Below, in pieces: positions 47,220 to 59,277 of a stretch of DNA of 64,000 bases. The notes beneath the pieces are model-generated. The model saw nothing but the letters and a program-made list of their open reading frames with translations. It ran no database searches and was not told the origin of the DNA. Each line of letters opens with the position of its first letter. Position 1 is the first letter of the stretch. Location: the NCBI GenBank assembly GCA_028023455.1, contig JAQFVV010006208.1, positions 6,184,963 to 6,248,962 of the forward strand. The letters run 5' to 3'. Source of the stretch: Epiperipatus broadwayi. Taxonomy: Eukaryota > Onychophora > Udeonychophora > Euonychophora > Peripatidae. The position numbers and the translations under genes were made by a program.

Positions 47220-47739
47220 GAGTAGACACTAGATGGGGATTTTATGCACAAATCTTCCTGCATCTGTTAATTACTGAGGCTTGCACTGGGTGGTGCTACT
47301 GTATGGAGGGATTGCTGTTGTTAATAAAAGCTTGTGTAAGCATAGGAAATGCTGATCATGTGATGATTTAGTGATTTAATATCAAAATAAACTTTGGGTT
47401 GTTCATTTATAGTATTAGAATAATTTTTTAACAGAAAAAAAAACCTCATGCTCTTCGTTTAAATATTTTTAACTTTTTACAAAGAAATAAAAATATTACC
47501 AAATTCTCCACTTCCTTTATTTTGCTTTAAGGTCTTATATGAATGCAATTTTCCCATTACTTTGAACCCTTTAGCAAAAACCTTTTATTGTATCTATATG
47601 CATACACAATCTTATATTTTGAGTGGTTCAACGGTTTTTTCAAAGCCAACTTTACTTTAAAATTAAAAATAAAATTAAAAGCAAAATTGGCTATGAAGAA
47701 GACTGCAGGATCAGTCAAAACATAAGATTGTATGTGCAT

Positions 47740-47986
47740 AAGCCAATAAACATCACATGACCACCACAGGTGGTCTGCTGGAGGGTTGCATTAGATCCTA
47801 AGATCTAGGTGCAGTGCTCTTATATCCAAGGCTCCTCACTGACGAAGGCCACAAGTCAGAAACTAGTCTGGGGATATTGGCTGAGTAGGCACTAGATGGG
47901 GATTTTATGCACAAGCCTTCTGGCATCCATTGATTACTTTAGCTTGCTGTGCGTGGCAATATGTATAGTGAGTTTTGCCTGTTTTA
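47740..47986 (+). mobile_element. Family-2 hammerhead retroposon with 13-bp duplication
   Basis: Flanked by ATTGTATGTGCAT at 47727-47739 and 47987-47999. It begins AAGCCAATAAACATCACATGACC, i.e. the leader, and ends GAGTTTTGCCTGTTTTA. Removing it restores the continuity of the foldback arm, which independently proves the insertion. One ribozyme on the plus strand. Confidence 0.85.
47824..47881 (+). ncRNA. Type I hammerhead ribozyme, family 2 (intact core)
   Basis: ATCCAA, GGCT, CCTCA, core CTGACGA, stem II GGC/GTC with loop CACAA (one mismatch), GAAAC, TAGTC, TGGGG, ATA, TTGG. Inner stem I CCTCA/TGGGG is five pairs with one wobble. Confidence 0.7.
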
Positions 47987-48070
47987 ATTGTATGTGCATC
48001 TAGGTACGATAAAAAGGTTTTGCTAAAAAGTGTTCAAAGTAGTAGATAAATTACATTTATATAAGAAATA

Positions 48071-49845
48071 AACCCAATTTGAAAGACAAATAAAACTTGG
48101 AAACACATATGTCAATTATAAGAAATAAAAGGTTTGAAAATAACAATTATAATTGACAATTATTTTGTACCTCTTTCTAAACTTTCTGTGGACATTCATT
48201 TAGTTTATCATTGGTAACCAAAATCAAGAAAAAATTTCTATTTTATTCTTCTTTTTATTTATTGTTAATTTTTATTTTTTTATTGTAATATTGAATAAGT
48301 TAACCCAATTTCTTTTATGAGGAAAAAAAAAGCTTACAATTAATTTGGACCTTACAATTGACACCATTTATTTCTCCATTTTGAAAGACAAACAAGAATT
48401 AAAGTTTGAAAGTTTGTAATTTTTAAATGGCTTTATTCTTTCCTAGCTTTGCCTATTCCATACCTTTTCTATTTCTGCCTGCTATTATGAAATGGACAAA
48501 AATAATCATGTGAAATGATTATATCATTTCAATATATTTAACCTTTAGCCTGACGAAGCAGCCATATTGAATATTTAAAAAATTATGTTAAGCCACAAAT
48601 TTTATCATAATATACATTTGTATTACTAAAAAATGACATAATATATATTATTTTAAAGATAAAACACCAAAGAATGTAATTAAGCTGAAAAATATTTAGT
48701 CAATGATTTTCACGGTAATAAAAAAAAGAATAAAAGTTAATATTTCTAATAATTATTTTTATATTATTTCATAAATTCTAGATTATCAAGCATATAACTT
48801 AAAACTATATTTTTGTTAGTAGGTTAGTTGGATTCATCATAAAATTTCTAAAAAATTACTATATTATAACACTTACCTAAGGTAATCCATCACTTGAAAG
48901 CTTCATAGAATAAAGACATTAGTACCTGTCCAGGGGGTTGCAATGTATATATCATCTCTAATAACAAAACAAGTAGTTAATATTGATCAATAATTAGTAT
49001 AATTTGAATATTATAATAAAAAACTTAAATACAGTTATAATTTATTAAAAAGTACTACTAAAATAGTCGCTATATACAAAATAATAAAATAAAAAATGAA
49101 TGAAATACTAAATTCATTACAGAGTTCAGCTTGAGGTTCATAAGTTAGTAGTTTATATATATTGAAGCAGTCAATCTTAGCTTAAGATTGTGTGTCATGT
49201 TTCTACCTACTAACCTATATTTAAATCCTATATCTTATCCCGCTCCTTTTATTATATATATATATATGTTATATATATATATTTGAAATGCGCATCTAAA
49301 TTATAAAATTTGATGTTTCAATAACGTGTTAAAATTATTATTAATTCTTTTTTATAAATTATTAGTTCTTTTTTATTAAAGTATCAGAGGTGCGACTCAA
49401 ATATATATATATATAGGAGCAAAACTTACTAACAAAATATTGATTTTTAAATATTTTATTGTGCATTATTTTTAACTTTTTCTTTTTAAATTGCTTGTTT
49501 TTTTATTATTAAACTATTGTAAAATCCAATATGGAAGATGCTACAGTACTTGTCTAAAAATAATTAAAGGGGTGGAAGCACTATTGTTTTAATCTGGGGT
49601 AGGTATTTTTTAATTAAAGTTTTACTTAAAATGGGATTAAGATTAGAGACACTTTTGTTAAAAACATGTTGTCAAATTCATTGCTAATCTGGAAATAGAT
49701 TTGAATTTATTTTTGGACATTATCTTACTGTTGCATCTTCAAAAACAACTGATTAAAAAAACGTATAAAATGATTGAATTTTGAGTCACAGAAAGATTAG
49801 CTACTATTGAGAGAACTGAATGTAAATGTATTACACGTCGCTTGA
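48071..49845. other. AT-rich spacer, no gene
   Basis: TA microsatellites near 49252-49282 and 49400. No coding block was recognised. Confidence 0.5.
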
Positions 49846-49849
49846 AACT

Positions 49850-50085
49850 TAAATAATGTAGCAGTAAATCCATCACTTCTCGCCCGGTTGGGTCATCATC
49901 TTCCGCAGCCGTACCATTCTGCTGCCCAAGAGTGAAGTAAAAGCCCAACCTAAGAACTTTAGTGTGCTAATAGAAGCTTGCTGCCACAGGAGAACTTGCA
50001 TTTCAATTGCCGTGCACGTGCCATACTTTAAATTGGACTTTAAAAATGGCAAGGTAAATTATTTCGAACCGCCGCCATTGAAACT
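49850..50085 (-). promoter_or_regulatory. CpG-richer island, possible promoter/first exon (minus strand)
   Basis: This 235-bp patch is clearly richer in G, C and CpG than its surroundings. Read on the minus strand it has CAATGGCGGCGG (YY1-like element overlapping an ATG followed by a 12-codon frame), an E-box CACGTG near 50016, and then a block with CAGAATGGTACGGCTGCGG and the frame QNGTAAEDDDPTGREVMDLL. I recognise no protein. It could be a promoter with a small upstream frame, an exon, or an unrelated GC patch. Confidence 0.3.
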
Positions 50086-50089
50086 AAAT

Positions 50090-51060
50090 CTAGCCTAATT
50101 CATCTATCAAGATTTCCTCTAATATGTGATTTAACTTTGTTTTGTTTTAATATGTAATTTGCTCTTAAGTAAATGATTTCTACATATTTAATTTTCTCTC
50201 ATATGCTCTAACTTTCTTTAACCTTGGTGCAGTCATTTATTTATTATTTGATTTTATAATATTAATAATTTTATATATATGCTTTTCTAATTAATATGCC
50301 AATCTTAAACAATCTGATGAGTCGAATTTTGTAAAATCTTTTCGTTCTTTTAAGTAAACCTCCATGAACTAAGATTATTAATGTCCCCTTAAAATATATA
50401 TATATAATGCATTATAAATTAATACGTTCACCAGATTGTTTTTACGAATCAACATTTTAGGTTCATTTTTAATATAAAAAAATTGATTTGTTTAACTCTG
50501 GATTTTCTACCTGGGGTAATCCAGAACTTAAGCTAATTAACACTTTGAAATCTTTTAAAATGTTGTTTTTTTATTAAATTCTGAAAGAGTGACCCATTAA
50601 TTATTTTCTATATAACTGCTTTTTTATTTACTCTTAAAATATACTTATATATTCCAATTGTTGTAAAATCAATGAATGTGGGATTGATTTATTTTAAATA
50701 GCAGAAAAAGGGATGGGGATAAATCTTCATGTTTCTTTTACTAAGTAAAATCTTAACGTATTAGGGAAATTTTAATATTTTACTATTTTAGTTACTAAAT
50801 GTAAATCTCTCTCTATACATATATTATAACTGCATAGCGTATTATTTGTCTAAATTATAGTATTCAAACAAGGGTCATTTATTTTAAAGCAGTAAAATTT
50901 ATTCAATGTCATTAGAGACATTCATTCATACTGCGTTACTGACATTTAGCTGATATTCGTGATTATATATATGTGCTTCTTAATCTGGGGGTTACTACAA
51001 GTTCGAACCCATAGATTTCTTCTCAAGTCTTGTCCTGAGGATAGTTGAAACTACCCAGGA
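50090..51060. other. AT-rich spacer, no gene
   Basis: No feature recognised apart from short TA tracts. Confidence 0.5.
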
Positions 51061-51074
51061 CCATTTATGTCATA

Positions 51075-51260
51075 TAAAAGGGCCTCTGGTGGTGATCCCT
51101 AAGTCTGGCACATGTTATGCCCATCCACATTTATTTTGTATAAAATGCCTCTGGCAGTGATCCCATAAGTTTGGCACATGCTATGCATATTCACTTATTC
51201 GTATCAAAGGCCTGCATGTTGGTGATGAACATGGCATGCCCATCCACTTTGTTCTCGTCC
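51075..51260. repeat. Tandem repeat, about 65-bp unit, three diverged copies
   Basis: GGCCTCTGGTGGTGATCCC...TCTGGCACATGTTATGCCC recurs at about 51080, 51147 and 51210 with decay. Directly upstream is a near-perfect hairpin (GTCCT...AACTACC...GGAC, 51032-51064). Confidence 0.65.
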
Positions 51261-52119
51261 AGAAGCATGACCTTTTCCTCTTAGTTATTTTTAGGCTATT
51301 ATGTCAGCACTGCAAACTTCTTCGTATTATTATTTCCTTTGCTTCAAGACCCAGTTTTAATGCTCTAATATTAAAATTGCACTCTGCTCAAAATATATAT
51401 AAATGCCAACTATTACTAGTTTTATTAATTAAATTTATTTCAGTCTTATTCAATTCCACCATCGTAACTTATTTCTATTTAAGAGTATATGCCTTGGGAA
51501 AATAAAGCGTTCGTCTTACTATCGTTAAAATAATTTTTCATTAAATATTTTGTCATAGTTTCAAATATAATCTTTCAACTGTATTTTGTTTATTTTCATG
51601 ACCTCAATGGCGTGAAAATAGTTTTATCATATGTATAATGAATTTCAGAATGCTCCTAGAAATATATATGTTAGTCACCATGTTTCAGAACCGTATATAA
51701 AAGCGTTAATTGCAATTCTATGTAAATCCTTTTATTAATCAATTGGCATCTTAATATTGGACCCATCAAAGATGTGTGTTTATTTGTAATATATTATTTA
51801 GCTAACAAAGAGCATATGAGAAATAATAGCGTGAATGACACTATGTAATTATCTACTGCTTGCTCATTCACGCACATACTAATTTACTTAATTTATAAAT
51901 GTATAATAATTTGTCAGTATATTAAAATATATTTTATTGTCTAATTTATTTGAGTAGTTCGAATTCCTTCCTTTCTCCACTTCCAAAAGTAAAGACTGCT
52001 TATATATTTTAGTTTAGTCATAGTTAATAGATGTCTCATTGTTTCGCTCAGCTTTGCTAGTCGGCCAGATTTAAAATTAATTCTCTTGTGCCATCACTAC
52101 TATGTTATTCATTAGGTGT

Positions 52120-52180
52120 TAGATCTGAGGCTTAGTGAGTGGGTTCGAATCCAGGCTGGTCCCTGATCTAAATCTCAGGC
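52120..52180 (+). repeat. Possible tRNA-derived repeat with B-box
   Basis: GGTTCGAATCC at 52142-52152 is a perfect RNA polymerase III B-box. No good A-box or tRNA fold is seen at the usual distance, so this is a fragment at most. Confidence 0.3.
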
Positions 52181-54690
52181 TTGACTGGGTTTGAAGTACA
52201 TTTTGTGAGTTCCAGCTCATGTTAGATGGATAAACATGTTTTGACCGGTACAATATGCTGTCAAAATCTTTACTTTTAGCATCTGTGTATATTTATTATT
52301 AATAAATTGAAGAGAAGAGATTATAGAAAAATCTAAATCAGGTCATAATATTTAAAAAACATGTATATTTTTATCTGATATCATCTAATTGAAATATTCC
52401 AGTATCGTAGAAAAAAATATCATAGAAAAAATGAAGACAGTTACGATATTTATATATATATATATTAGTTTCAATAATAGTTTTTTCATATATTTTTATC
52501 AAATATATATAAAAAAATAATAATTAAAAAAAATATAAAAATTAATAACAATTAAAAAATATAGAAAAAATTAAAAAATATAGAACAATAAATACTTACT
52601 ATGGGCTCTCACATAACGTTGTATTCAAAATATATTGGAAAAAGTAAAAGCTTTTACCGATATATTTTTCAGGGTGAAATCTTTATTTCCAGTAACTATC
52701 AAAAAAAAGAGAGAAAGACAAAAAAATTCAATTTACTTGATCACAAAAATTATCATAAAATTTTTATTTTTTAACATAGAAAAATAAAATTTACCTTTAT
52801 AAAAAGCTGAAGAAAATATGAAAATGAGAGTGTAAAAAGGGGATAAGTAGACTGCATAGATTTCCATTAATATTACATTGAAAACGGATGTTTACATTTT
52901 GAAAATTCTTGAATGCATTATTGTACCAGTAACTAATATAAAAATGAATTAATTCAACCACACTTTGGGAAGCCATTTTATTGTACCGATAACCGTGAAG
53001 GACCACCTTTAAATATGACTAAACAAATGCAAATTTTATAATAACATCTAAAGTTGATGATAGTGAATATGATCAAACCTAAAAGAGATTATATTTCCCA
53101 ATTACCTCCCCAAAATCAGCTGTAGCAGTTTGAAATAGTTTTTTCCGCTCAGCAATAATTAAATTTAAATAAAATAGAATGCATGTTATTCGTTTATCAA
53201 GGCATCATGCTAAATGACTCAATTTCAAAAACCAGGATCTCTCAATGTACAAAACATCCAGCAATTTTGCTTAATGGTTAAACAATCTCTACTTAAAACA
53301 GTCTCTTTAATTAAAATATATTTTTCTCTTAATTGATAAGTGCTAAAATGACCATTTGGAAGTGAAAGTTGTTAATTACAAAAAACACTGACAACTTAAA
53401 TTAAATCTAACAGTTTATTTCACAATTAAAATTAATTCATAAATATTACCAAAATCACACTTTTCTTTATTTTTGCCGTAATAAACTTGCTCTGAAGAAG
53501 ACTGCAGGTCAGTCGAAACATAGGTGTATGTATATGTACAAATAAAGAGTTTTGCTGAAAAGTGTTTGAAGTGGTTTGGATAAATTGTATTTATAAAATT
53601 AATTCACATATATACATGCACACACACACACAAAATTGAAACTAATTATTTTAAAATGCATTTATACAGCAAAGCATATAAAAAATAAATGGATAATAAT
53701 GACTCGGCAACTAATACATAGAAAATGACTGTTAACAAAGAAATCAGATTGTACTGACTTAAAGCCTTTTTAATATAGGTTTTTTCCCGAAAGTTTGAAA
53801 AAGAATAGTCTTATCATGGTATTTAATTATTTTAACGCTTCCACTACTGATCAGAATCGCATGAAAGTCATTATGTTTTCTCTGTCAACTGGTTTCCTTT
53901 TAAAAGTTCCATTTTTCAAGACAATATAAAGTCAATGGAGGCACACATTTTCCATGGGTGTTTTAAATTAATTCTAGATTAGGCATTGCATTCGAGTTCA
54001 GGCAGCTCCAGAAGATCTATATATTTTATGGTGAGTTAATACACTTTAGTGCCTACCTACAAATGATCCTTGGGTTCCATATTTCTGACAAGGACAATTT
54101 TTATTTCACAAAATGCAGTAAACCACGAAATAATTCCTTAGCGATGTTAAGAGTTGACAAAAGCTAAAAGAATTTATACCACCAAACTCTCCAGTCCAGT
54201 TCAAATTAAAACAATGAATGAATTAATCATAATTTCCCCAAAAATGTGTCCCCTTTATATTTCTATCTTATCAAAATTCTTTACATTTTTTCTTTTTTTT
54301 AATTACAAGTATTCAATCAATCAGCAATTAAAAGACAGCAATAAATTGAAGACTTCTTACCTTTTGATTACTATGTGTAGACTTATTTGTTATCCATAAA
54401 TCTGATCAAATTCAATTTTCTTCAAACCACACAAAAACTATTATTTTTCCCTTCTTAATTTAAGCAATATTACATGGATTTAAGTTTTTTATATTAAAAT
54501 TCATTTTAATAAATGATATAAGTTTTATTTAGCCATATAAAATGCTTATATATCTATTTCACTATACCCACACATACGTTCACATTCAAAATAATATTTT
54601 ATATCTAAAAAAACTTTAAATAATTTTTAACAATTGAGTACATGCTTGCTGTGCTAGGTGACCATTACATACCCCCTCCTCCATATATAA
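52181..54690. other. AT-rich spacer, no gene
   Basis: It contains the 53490-53540 motif (GAAGAAGACTGCAGGTCAGT then CGAAACATA) shared with 47692; otherwise nothing was recognised. Confidence 0.5.
53490..53575 (+). repeat. Copy of the foldback right-arm motif (GAAGA...CGAAACATA)
   Basis: CTGAAGA, helix GACTG/CAGTC with loop CAGGT, then GAAAC, looks like the stem II half of a hammerhead. ATAGGTGTATG follows, so no stem III or cleavage site can be drawn. The downstream AAAGAGTTTTGCTGAAAAGTG matches 48010-48035. Confidence 0.5.
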
Positions 54691-54699
54691 AAAAATTTA

Positions 54700-55290
54700 T
54701 TTTAATATATATTAAATACTGCTAATCACTATACTATTAATGATAAATAAAGTAGAAAATTATATAACATTACAGTACTAACCAAAAAACAAAATTATAC
54801 TAAAATTTTCTTATGACTATCGTTTCATCTATTAAGAAATGGAATCTTCACAAATGAATTTCATCTAGATAATAAACAACATATATATACAAAATAACAT
54901 AGCCTTCCCATAATTCATTTTAAAAACCAACCATATGTTAATCAAGGTGTCTTCATGAGATTGATAACCTCAGATTACAGAAGATTTATTATTAATGTTT
55001 CTTTGACACTTCTTTTTAATTCTTTTTTTTCTTTATTTTTTTAATTCATTTAAAAAAAGAGTCAAGTACCGATGGTAAATCTTTTTGAATCTGAGGCTAT
55101 CCATTTCATGAAAACATTCTTTGATGTAAAAAGTGATTGGTTGGGTTTTAAAATGAATTATGGGAAGGTATTATTTTTTGTTGAATTTCACTTGAGAAGG
55201 TTTATTTGTTAATAGATGAAACCATGGTCAGGAGAGAATTTTAGTAAAATTTTGTTTTTTGGTTAGTATTCTAGTCTTATATGATTTTCT
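54700..55290. repeat. Foldback (inverted repeat) element
   Basis: The left arm about 54770-54980 (CTAACCAAAAAACAAAATTATACTAA..., CCTTCCCATAATTCATTTTA) is the reverse complement of about 55090-55270 (TAAAATGAATTATGGGAAGG, TTTGTTTTTTGGTTAG). No ORF in the spacer. Confidence 0.7.
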
Positions 55291-56134
55291 ATTATATATA
55301 TTAACTTTTTAATGGAGTTCTCTGGTCTAAACCGGTGCCAGCTTTAAGTCGCTCAAATTCTGTCATTTTTAATGCTACCATAAAGATTTTATGCTCTTTT
55401 TAAAGATTAAAAAAGTTCCATAAGATGCTGCCCTCTCTTGAATTATTTTACAAGTACAAAATCAATAATATTCAAATTTTAGGTTAACAATGGAAGAGGG
55501 CAGTTCGTTCTTGATGCTGATTGGTTGTTAACTGTAGAGGAGAAAGAAAAACCACTTTTCAATGATTTTTACTGCTAAGATTTCTTTTGTTTCATTTTGA
55601 AAATGATAAACAAATGTTTTAGACCATTTTAGTATTTTTTGACTTATTATAAATTATTTTGATAAAATATGCTAAAAATAAAATTATTATAGAAAAATAG
55701 TTAAGATTTTAATAAAAATTATTTACTTTTCCACAATGTGAAATTGAGAAAGAAATCACTGATGTCAGCAACACTTTTTAGTTGGTTAGTAATGTTTGTT
55801 TTAGATTCATTTTAGATTTGCCACTATCGAATATTTTTATAATTATAAGTAAAAATTTATTTTTGAAAAAACTTTCGTTTACTTTCATAACCTGACAAAT
55901 TATTAATACTTTTTACAAATGAAACTAAAGTGAATATAATATTAAAAGATGAATATATTTTTATGGCTGAGTTTGTGAATTGACCAATTAAAAGTTTAGA
56001 GTTTTCCCTCACTCGGCCAATAAAATTAATTGTCACCATAGGGGTATAAAATGTGAAAAAATATATAGAGAGAGGTTAAATGTAAAATTTAATAATATTT
56101 ATTGTATCAAGTATACTTTTAATCTTTTTGCATC

Positions 56135-56350
56135 ATATGCATGGTCAGTTTGCTGAGAACGTTAATTTTTTGCTGATTTGAATGCTATTAATTTTTTGTT
56201 TCATTACATATTATATTTTGCGTAATGAACCACATTGCAAACAGATGTGGTTCATTACACAATATAAATATGTAATGAACGAAAAAACGAATAGCATTGA
56301 AATCAGCAAAAAATTACTGTTCTCCGCAGACTGACCATGAATATGATGTG
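56135..56350. repeat. Long palindrome
   Basis: The left half (CATGGTCAGTTTGCTGAGAACG..., GTAATGAACCACAT) is mirrored by the right half (ATGTGGTTCATTAC..., GTTCTCCGCAGACTGACCATG). The centre is ATTGCAAACAG. The arms are about 100 bp. Confidence 0.75.
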
Positions 56351-56374
56351 AAAGCATCGAAAGTATACTCGGTG

Positions 56375-56408
<34 letters not shown>

Positions 56409-56490
56409 GAGGTTGCCTTGGCAACAGTTTGAGATTGTTGATTGTTATTGATATTGGGATTGTCTAAGTGTTGAGTGGTTTTTAATGATA
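56375..56490 (-). repeat. Dispersed repeat, inverted partner at 17655-17770, after a TA tract
   Basis: GGTTGCCTTGGCAACAGTTT and TGTTATTGATATTGG are the reverse complement of the 17.7-kb copy. A (TA)n tract lies at 56378-56404. Confidence 0.7.
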
Positions 56491-56803
56491 TATTAATACA
56501 TGAAAACATGGGCTAACCTTGTATTAATATTTTTTATGTTTGAAAGTCTTTGTTTTAACATATAAGGTAATGCAAGCATACATTTTAATTATAAAAAAAC
56601 AATATTAAAAAATAGCAATAAAGATATTAAAATGAGAACATCAAGGGCTAAACAATTGTTCAAGAATGACAGGAAGTCATCTTGTGACCCTTTAAAACTG
56701 TAATAAAAAGTAGTATTTATAATTATTTTATTTGAAGGGTAGCTTTATTTACATGGAGTAGAAATTTAAATAAATAGAAAAAGTTTGCTGGATTTAAGTA
56801 TAG

Positions 56804-56933
56804 ACCCCTTCATTTTTTTTCCCATGTATCATAGCATCAGCTGGGAAGTGAACCCGCTAACCCAGGACAACTGCTTGTAAAGCAGCTGTCACTGACCTCT
56901 TGATTACCAATGCTTGACAGATCCCTTCATTTT
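56804..56933 (-). mobile_element. tRNA-derived SINE with 13-bp target duplication
   Basis: On the minus strand: AAGCATTGGTAATCAAGAGG, anticodon-like arm GCTTTACAAGC, CGGGTTCACTTCCC, CTGATGCTATGATACATGGG and an A-run. Flanks ACCCCTTCATTTT (56804) and ATCCCTTCATTTT (56921) differ by one base. Same family as 21049, 25055 and 61931. Confidence 0.8.
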
Positions 56934-57584
56934 GTTCTGAAACTCTTTACTATAAGCTTGAATAATCAATGGATTCCTTTTGGTAGTGCTATAATATCCA
57001 CAACCTTTTGCTTTCATCCTTGAGGATTTAGGGTTAAAATTGAGAAACGAGAAAGTCATTTAAGGTTTTGTTAGAGTAGATAGTGGAGAAGGATAAGAAA
57101 TATCAATTGATTTACAAGGTAGAAGTGTTGAAAAAGGCAACTGAAAAGACATTATTGAAAAAAAGGAAATTAATTTGAACTTATATTTTGAGACAAATGA
57201 TTGATTAAAGTATATAATGAAAGATATATGGAAAGAGGGAGATTAAGAAAAAAATGACAATGGATGAACTTAAAAAAACAACAACTTATGAGTATCAGAA
57301 TATTAGAGTAATGAGGCCAAAGGATTACAGAAAGCTGATATGAATAATTTACCTATTTGGCAGATAACCAATGCTAAAGAGAATAATACAGATTGCCATG
57401 TAAAATATAATTAACGAAAAATATTGAAACTGAAGAAATAGATTTTATCATAATTAATGGTATAATTATATAAATTTTATACTAACTACTCAAAAATTAA
57501 TGAGATGTTAAATGAACTATTATGTAGATGTCAAAAATTTCATTGAGTTTATATTATTTTAATACATTATCTTACACTCTGAGA

Positions 57585-57775
57585 TAAAAAGCCAATAAAC
57601 TCACCACACTGGATTCCAAGAGACCCAGAAAGAGACCACATGTGAGATGGATGGATGAAATAAGGAAGTGTGCAGGAATGGTGTGAAGAGAGGCTAGAGA
57701 TGGGAGAAGATGAATTGAACTTGGGAGACCATCCTGCAGCAGATTAATAATGGTTTGGCAATGATGATGAAACAT
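57585..57775 (+). pseudogene. LINE 3' end fragment (endonuclease/RT type)
   Basis: RDPERDHMXDGWMK-like reading of CCAAGAGACCCAGAAAGAGA through GATGGATTGAACTTGG-like sequence, ending in GATGATGA. It is the same C-terminal block as 20780-20940. Confidence 0.7.
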
Positions 57776-57889
57776 TTTTTCTTTTGCATATATCAAATTT
57801 TTATAATTTGATTATAGAGTGATACAGACTGTCCTAACTGATTGACTATGTGAGTTTACTGTGTATTAGAGTAATAACTGAAGCACAGG

Positions 57890-58115
57890 CTTATTATATA
57901 CCTGTGTCTATATATGTAATATACATCTGAGCACTTATAGCATATATGTGTAGAGATGGTAATCTGGACCAACTGGTGATTGCTGGTTTAGCATGAAATA
58001 CATATATTGGTGATTATTTATCTTTTTGATATTTATGTGTTCAAGTGTATCAGTGTTATGAGATGGAGTGGAGAGTGGTGTGAAAGTCTGTGCTCATATA
58101 CCCTGCGTATTAGAG
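57890..58115 (+). mobile_element. Family-1 hammerhead/tRNA-like element
   Basis: TA tract, ribozyme relic at 57958-58018 (CTGGTGA core, A6 changed; stem II TTGCT/AGCAT, GAAA, TACATA, TA, TTGGTGATTA), linker and a short tRNA-like tail. Confidence 0.65.
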
Positions 58116-58370
58116 TGTAAGTACAAGTATTTATTATTTTTTAAAACTAGGATAAAGAAAACATCCTTTTTCAAAAATAATTCTATTATTACGTTTCTAG
58201 TCTAATTAGAAAATCTCTTCATTCTTTGCTTTATTTTTTATTTTTTTTATCTTAATTTACTTTTTTTATATACTGCAAAAAAAAAAAATGCTTTGAAAGT
58301 GGATAATTCATTTTAAGCAACTAGACTGAAGAATTTAACGTAAAAAAAATTATTTATTAAAAAATGTTGA

Positions 58371-58445
58371 TCTAAAACAGTCATCATTACATCTGATTGG
58401 CTGTCATATAAGCATTCTTAAATGCGCATGCGTCAAGGTTTCAGC
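58371..58445 (+). repeat. Fragment related to the 8972-9328 retroposon
   Basis: CATCATTACATCTGATTGGC and TGTCATATAAG match the arm of the insert at 8972-9328 (CATGTCATCTGATTGGCTGT). Confidence 0.55.
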
Positions 58446-59277
58446 CTTTCACTTATTTTTGCAGTCTTTTTTTAGTTAGAGGCTATGGAAAACTTAAAAA
58501 CTTTGATATCTTCTTTTCTATTGTTTTACTCTGCAGCGAACTGTTTTCTTCAAATAATTTTATATTTAATCCCTTATCTATAGATTTTAACAATATATTA
58601 AAAAAGCATATTATTCTGTTCATAATATAATAAATTCTTTTTATCCACACGACTTTATATTTTGTGTGTGTATATATATACAAAACAGCTTTTAGTGGAC
58701 GTGTAACCAAAAGTTTGCGAGCAGTAAAATTGGCCTAAACTGTACAAAAAATAAACCAAGTCATTTATTTTGGGGGGATTAAAGCAAAACTTCAGGATGT
58801 TATTTATCTAATAAAATGTCACTGTATTTTTTAAAATCTTAATCCTTTAAAATCATGTAACATATTGTGTTTCAAATCGTATGGTTGATAAACTGTCTTT
58901 GCTTCTGATTCCATTGTTGACCCAGAGTTGATCTTAAGTTGAGATTAAAAGTCGATCTGATGTAATTTTCCATGATGTTTTTTTTTTTTTTTTCAAATTT
59001 CTGTTGTATGAATTTGTATAAAACTTTTTTTTTAAATATTAATAATATTATTATTGAAAAATCCTTATTAATGTTTATAATCAACAAGATTTTTTTCTTT
59101 TATAATTTTAGTTCAAAGATCGTCTCAATGAGACTTAATGAAGATAATAAAATAATTAAATACATAAATGTTTATTACAGTGAATAGAAGGATTTGAACT
59201 TAGGATTTTCAGAAATTCATCAGCCATTCCATCTCAGATAACCGATACACATGACCATACACATGTGAAAAAGATAA

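Larger units (their letters stand above)
46795..47385 (-). mobile_element. Full-length family-2 element with two opposed hammerheads
   Basis: Arms at 46815-46870 and 47265-47312, leader at right on the minus strand (ATCACATGATCAGCATTTCC, ending about 47373), ribozymes on both strands (46917-46974 minus, 47161-47219 plus), and a palindromic centre (AGCAACCACCTTTTA and AAAGGTGGCTTCTGG). A 29-bp local duplication (GTGATGAGCTTTGGATCTGA...) lies at 46960-47017. This copy best shows the complete layout. Confidence 0.8.
47530..48070. mobile_element. Foldback element interrupted by a family-2 insertion
   Basis: The left arm 47558-47690 (AGCAAAAACCTTTTATTGTA, TGCATACACAATCTTATATT) is the reverse complement of the right arm, which is split: 47690-47739 and, after the family-2 insert, 48000-48045 (GTACGATAAAAAGGTTTTGC). 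The right arm carries GAAGAAGACTGCAGGATCAG, a motif repeated at 53496. Confidence 0.75.

Noticed and set aside
51015-51064. CTGAGGA...GAAAC segment resembling a hammerhead
   Set aside because: The bases between the two motifs do not form a stem II; the segment is better explained as a simple hairpin (GTCCT...AACTACC...GGAC).
55470-55580. Possible exon reading NNGRGQFVLDADWLLTVEEK after a TTTTAG
   Set aside because: No donor site at a fitting position, no recognised domain, and it overlaps a short inverted repeat (GCCCTCT/AGAGGGC). It is not supported as coding.
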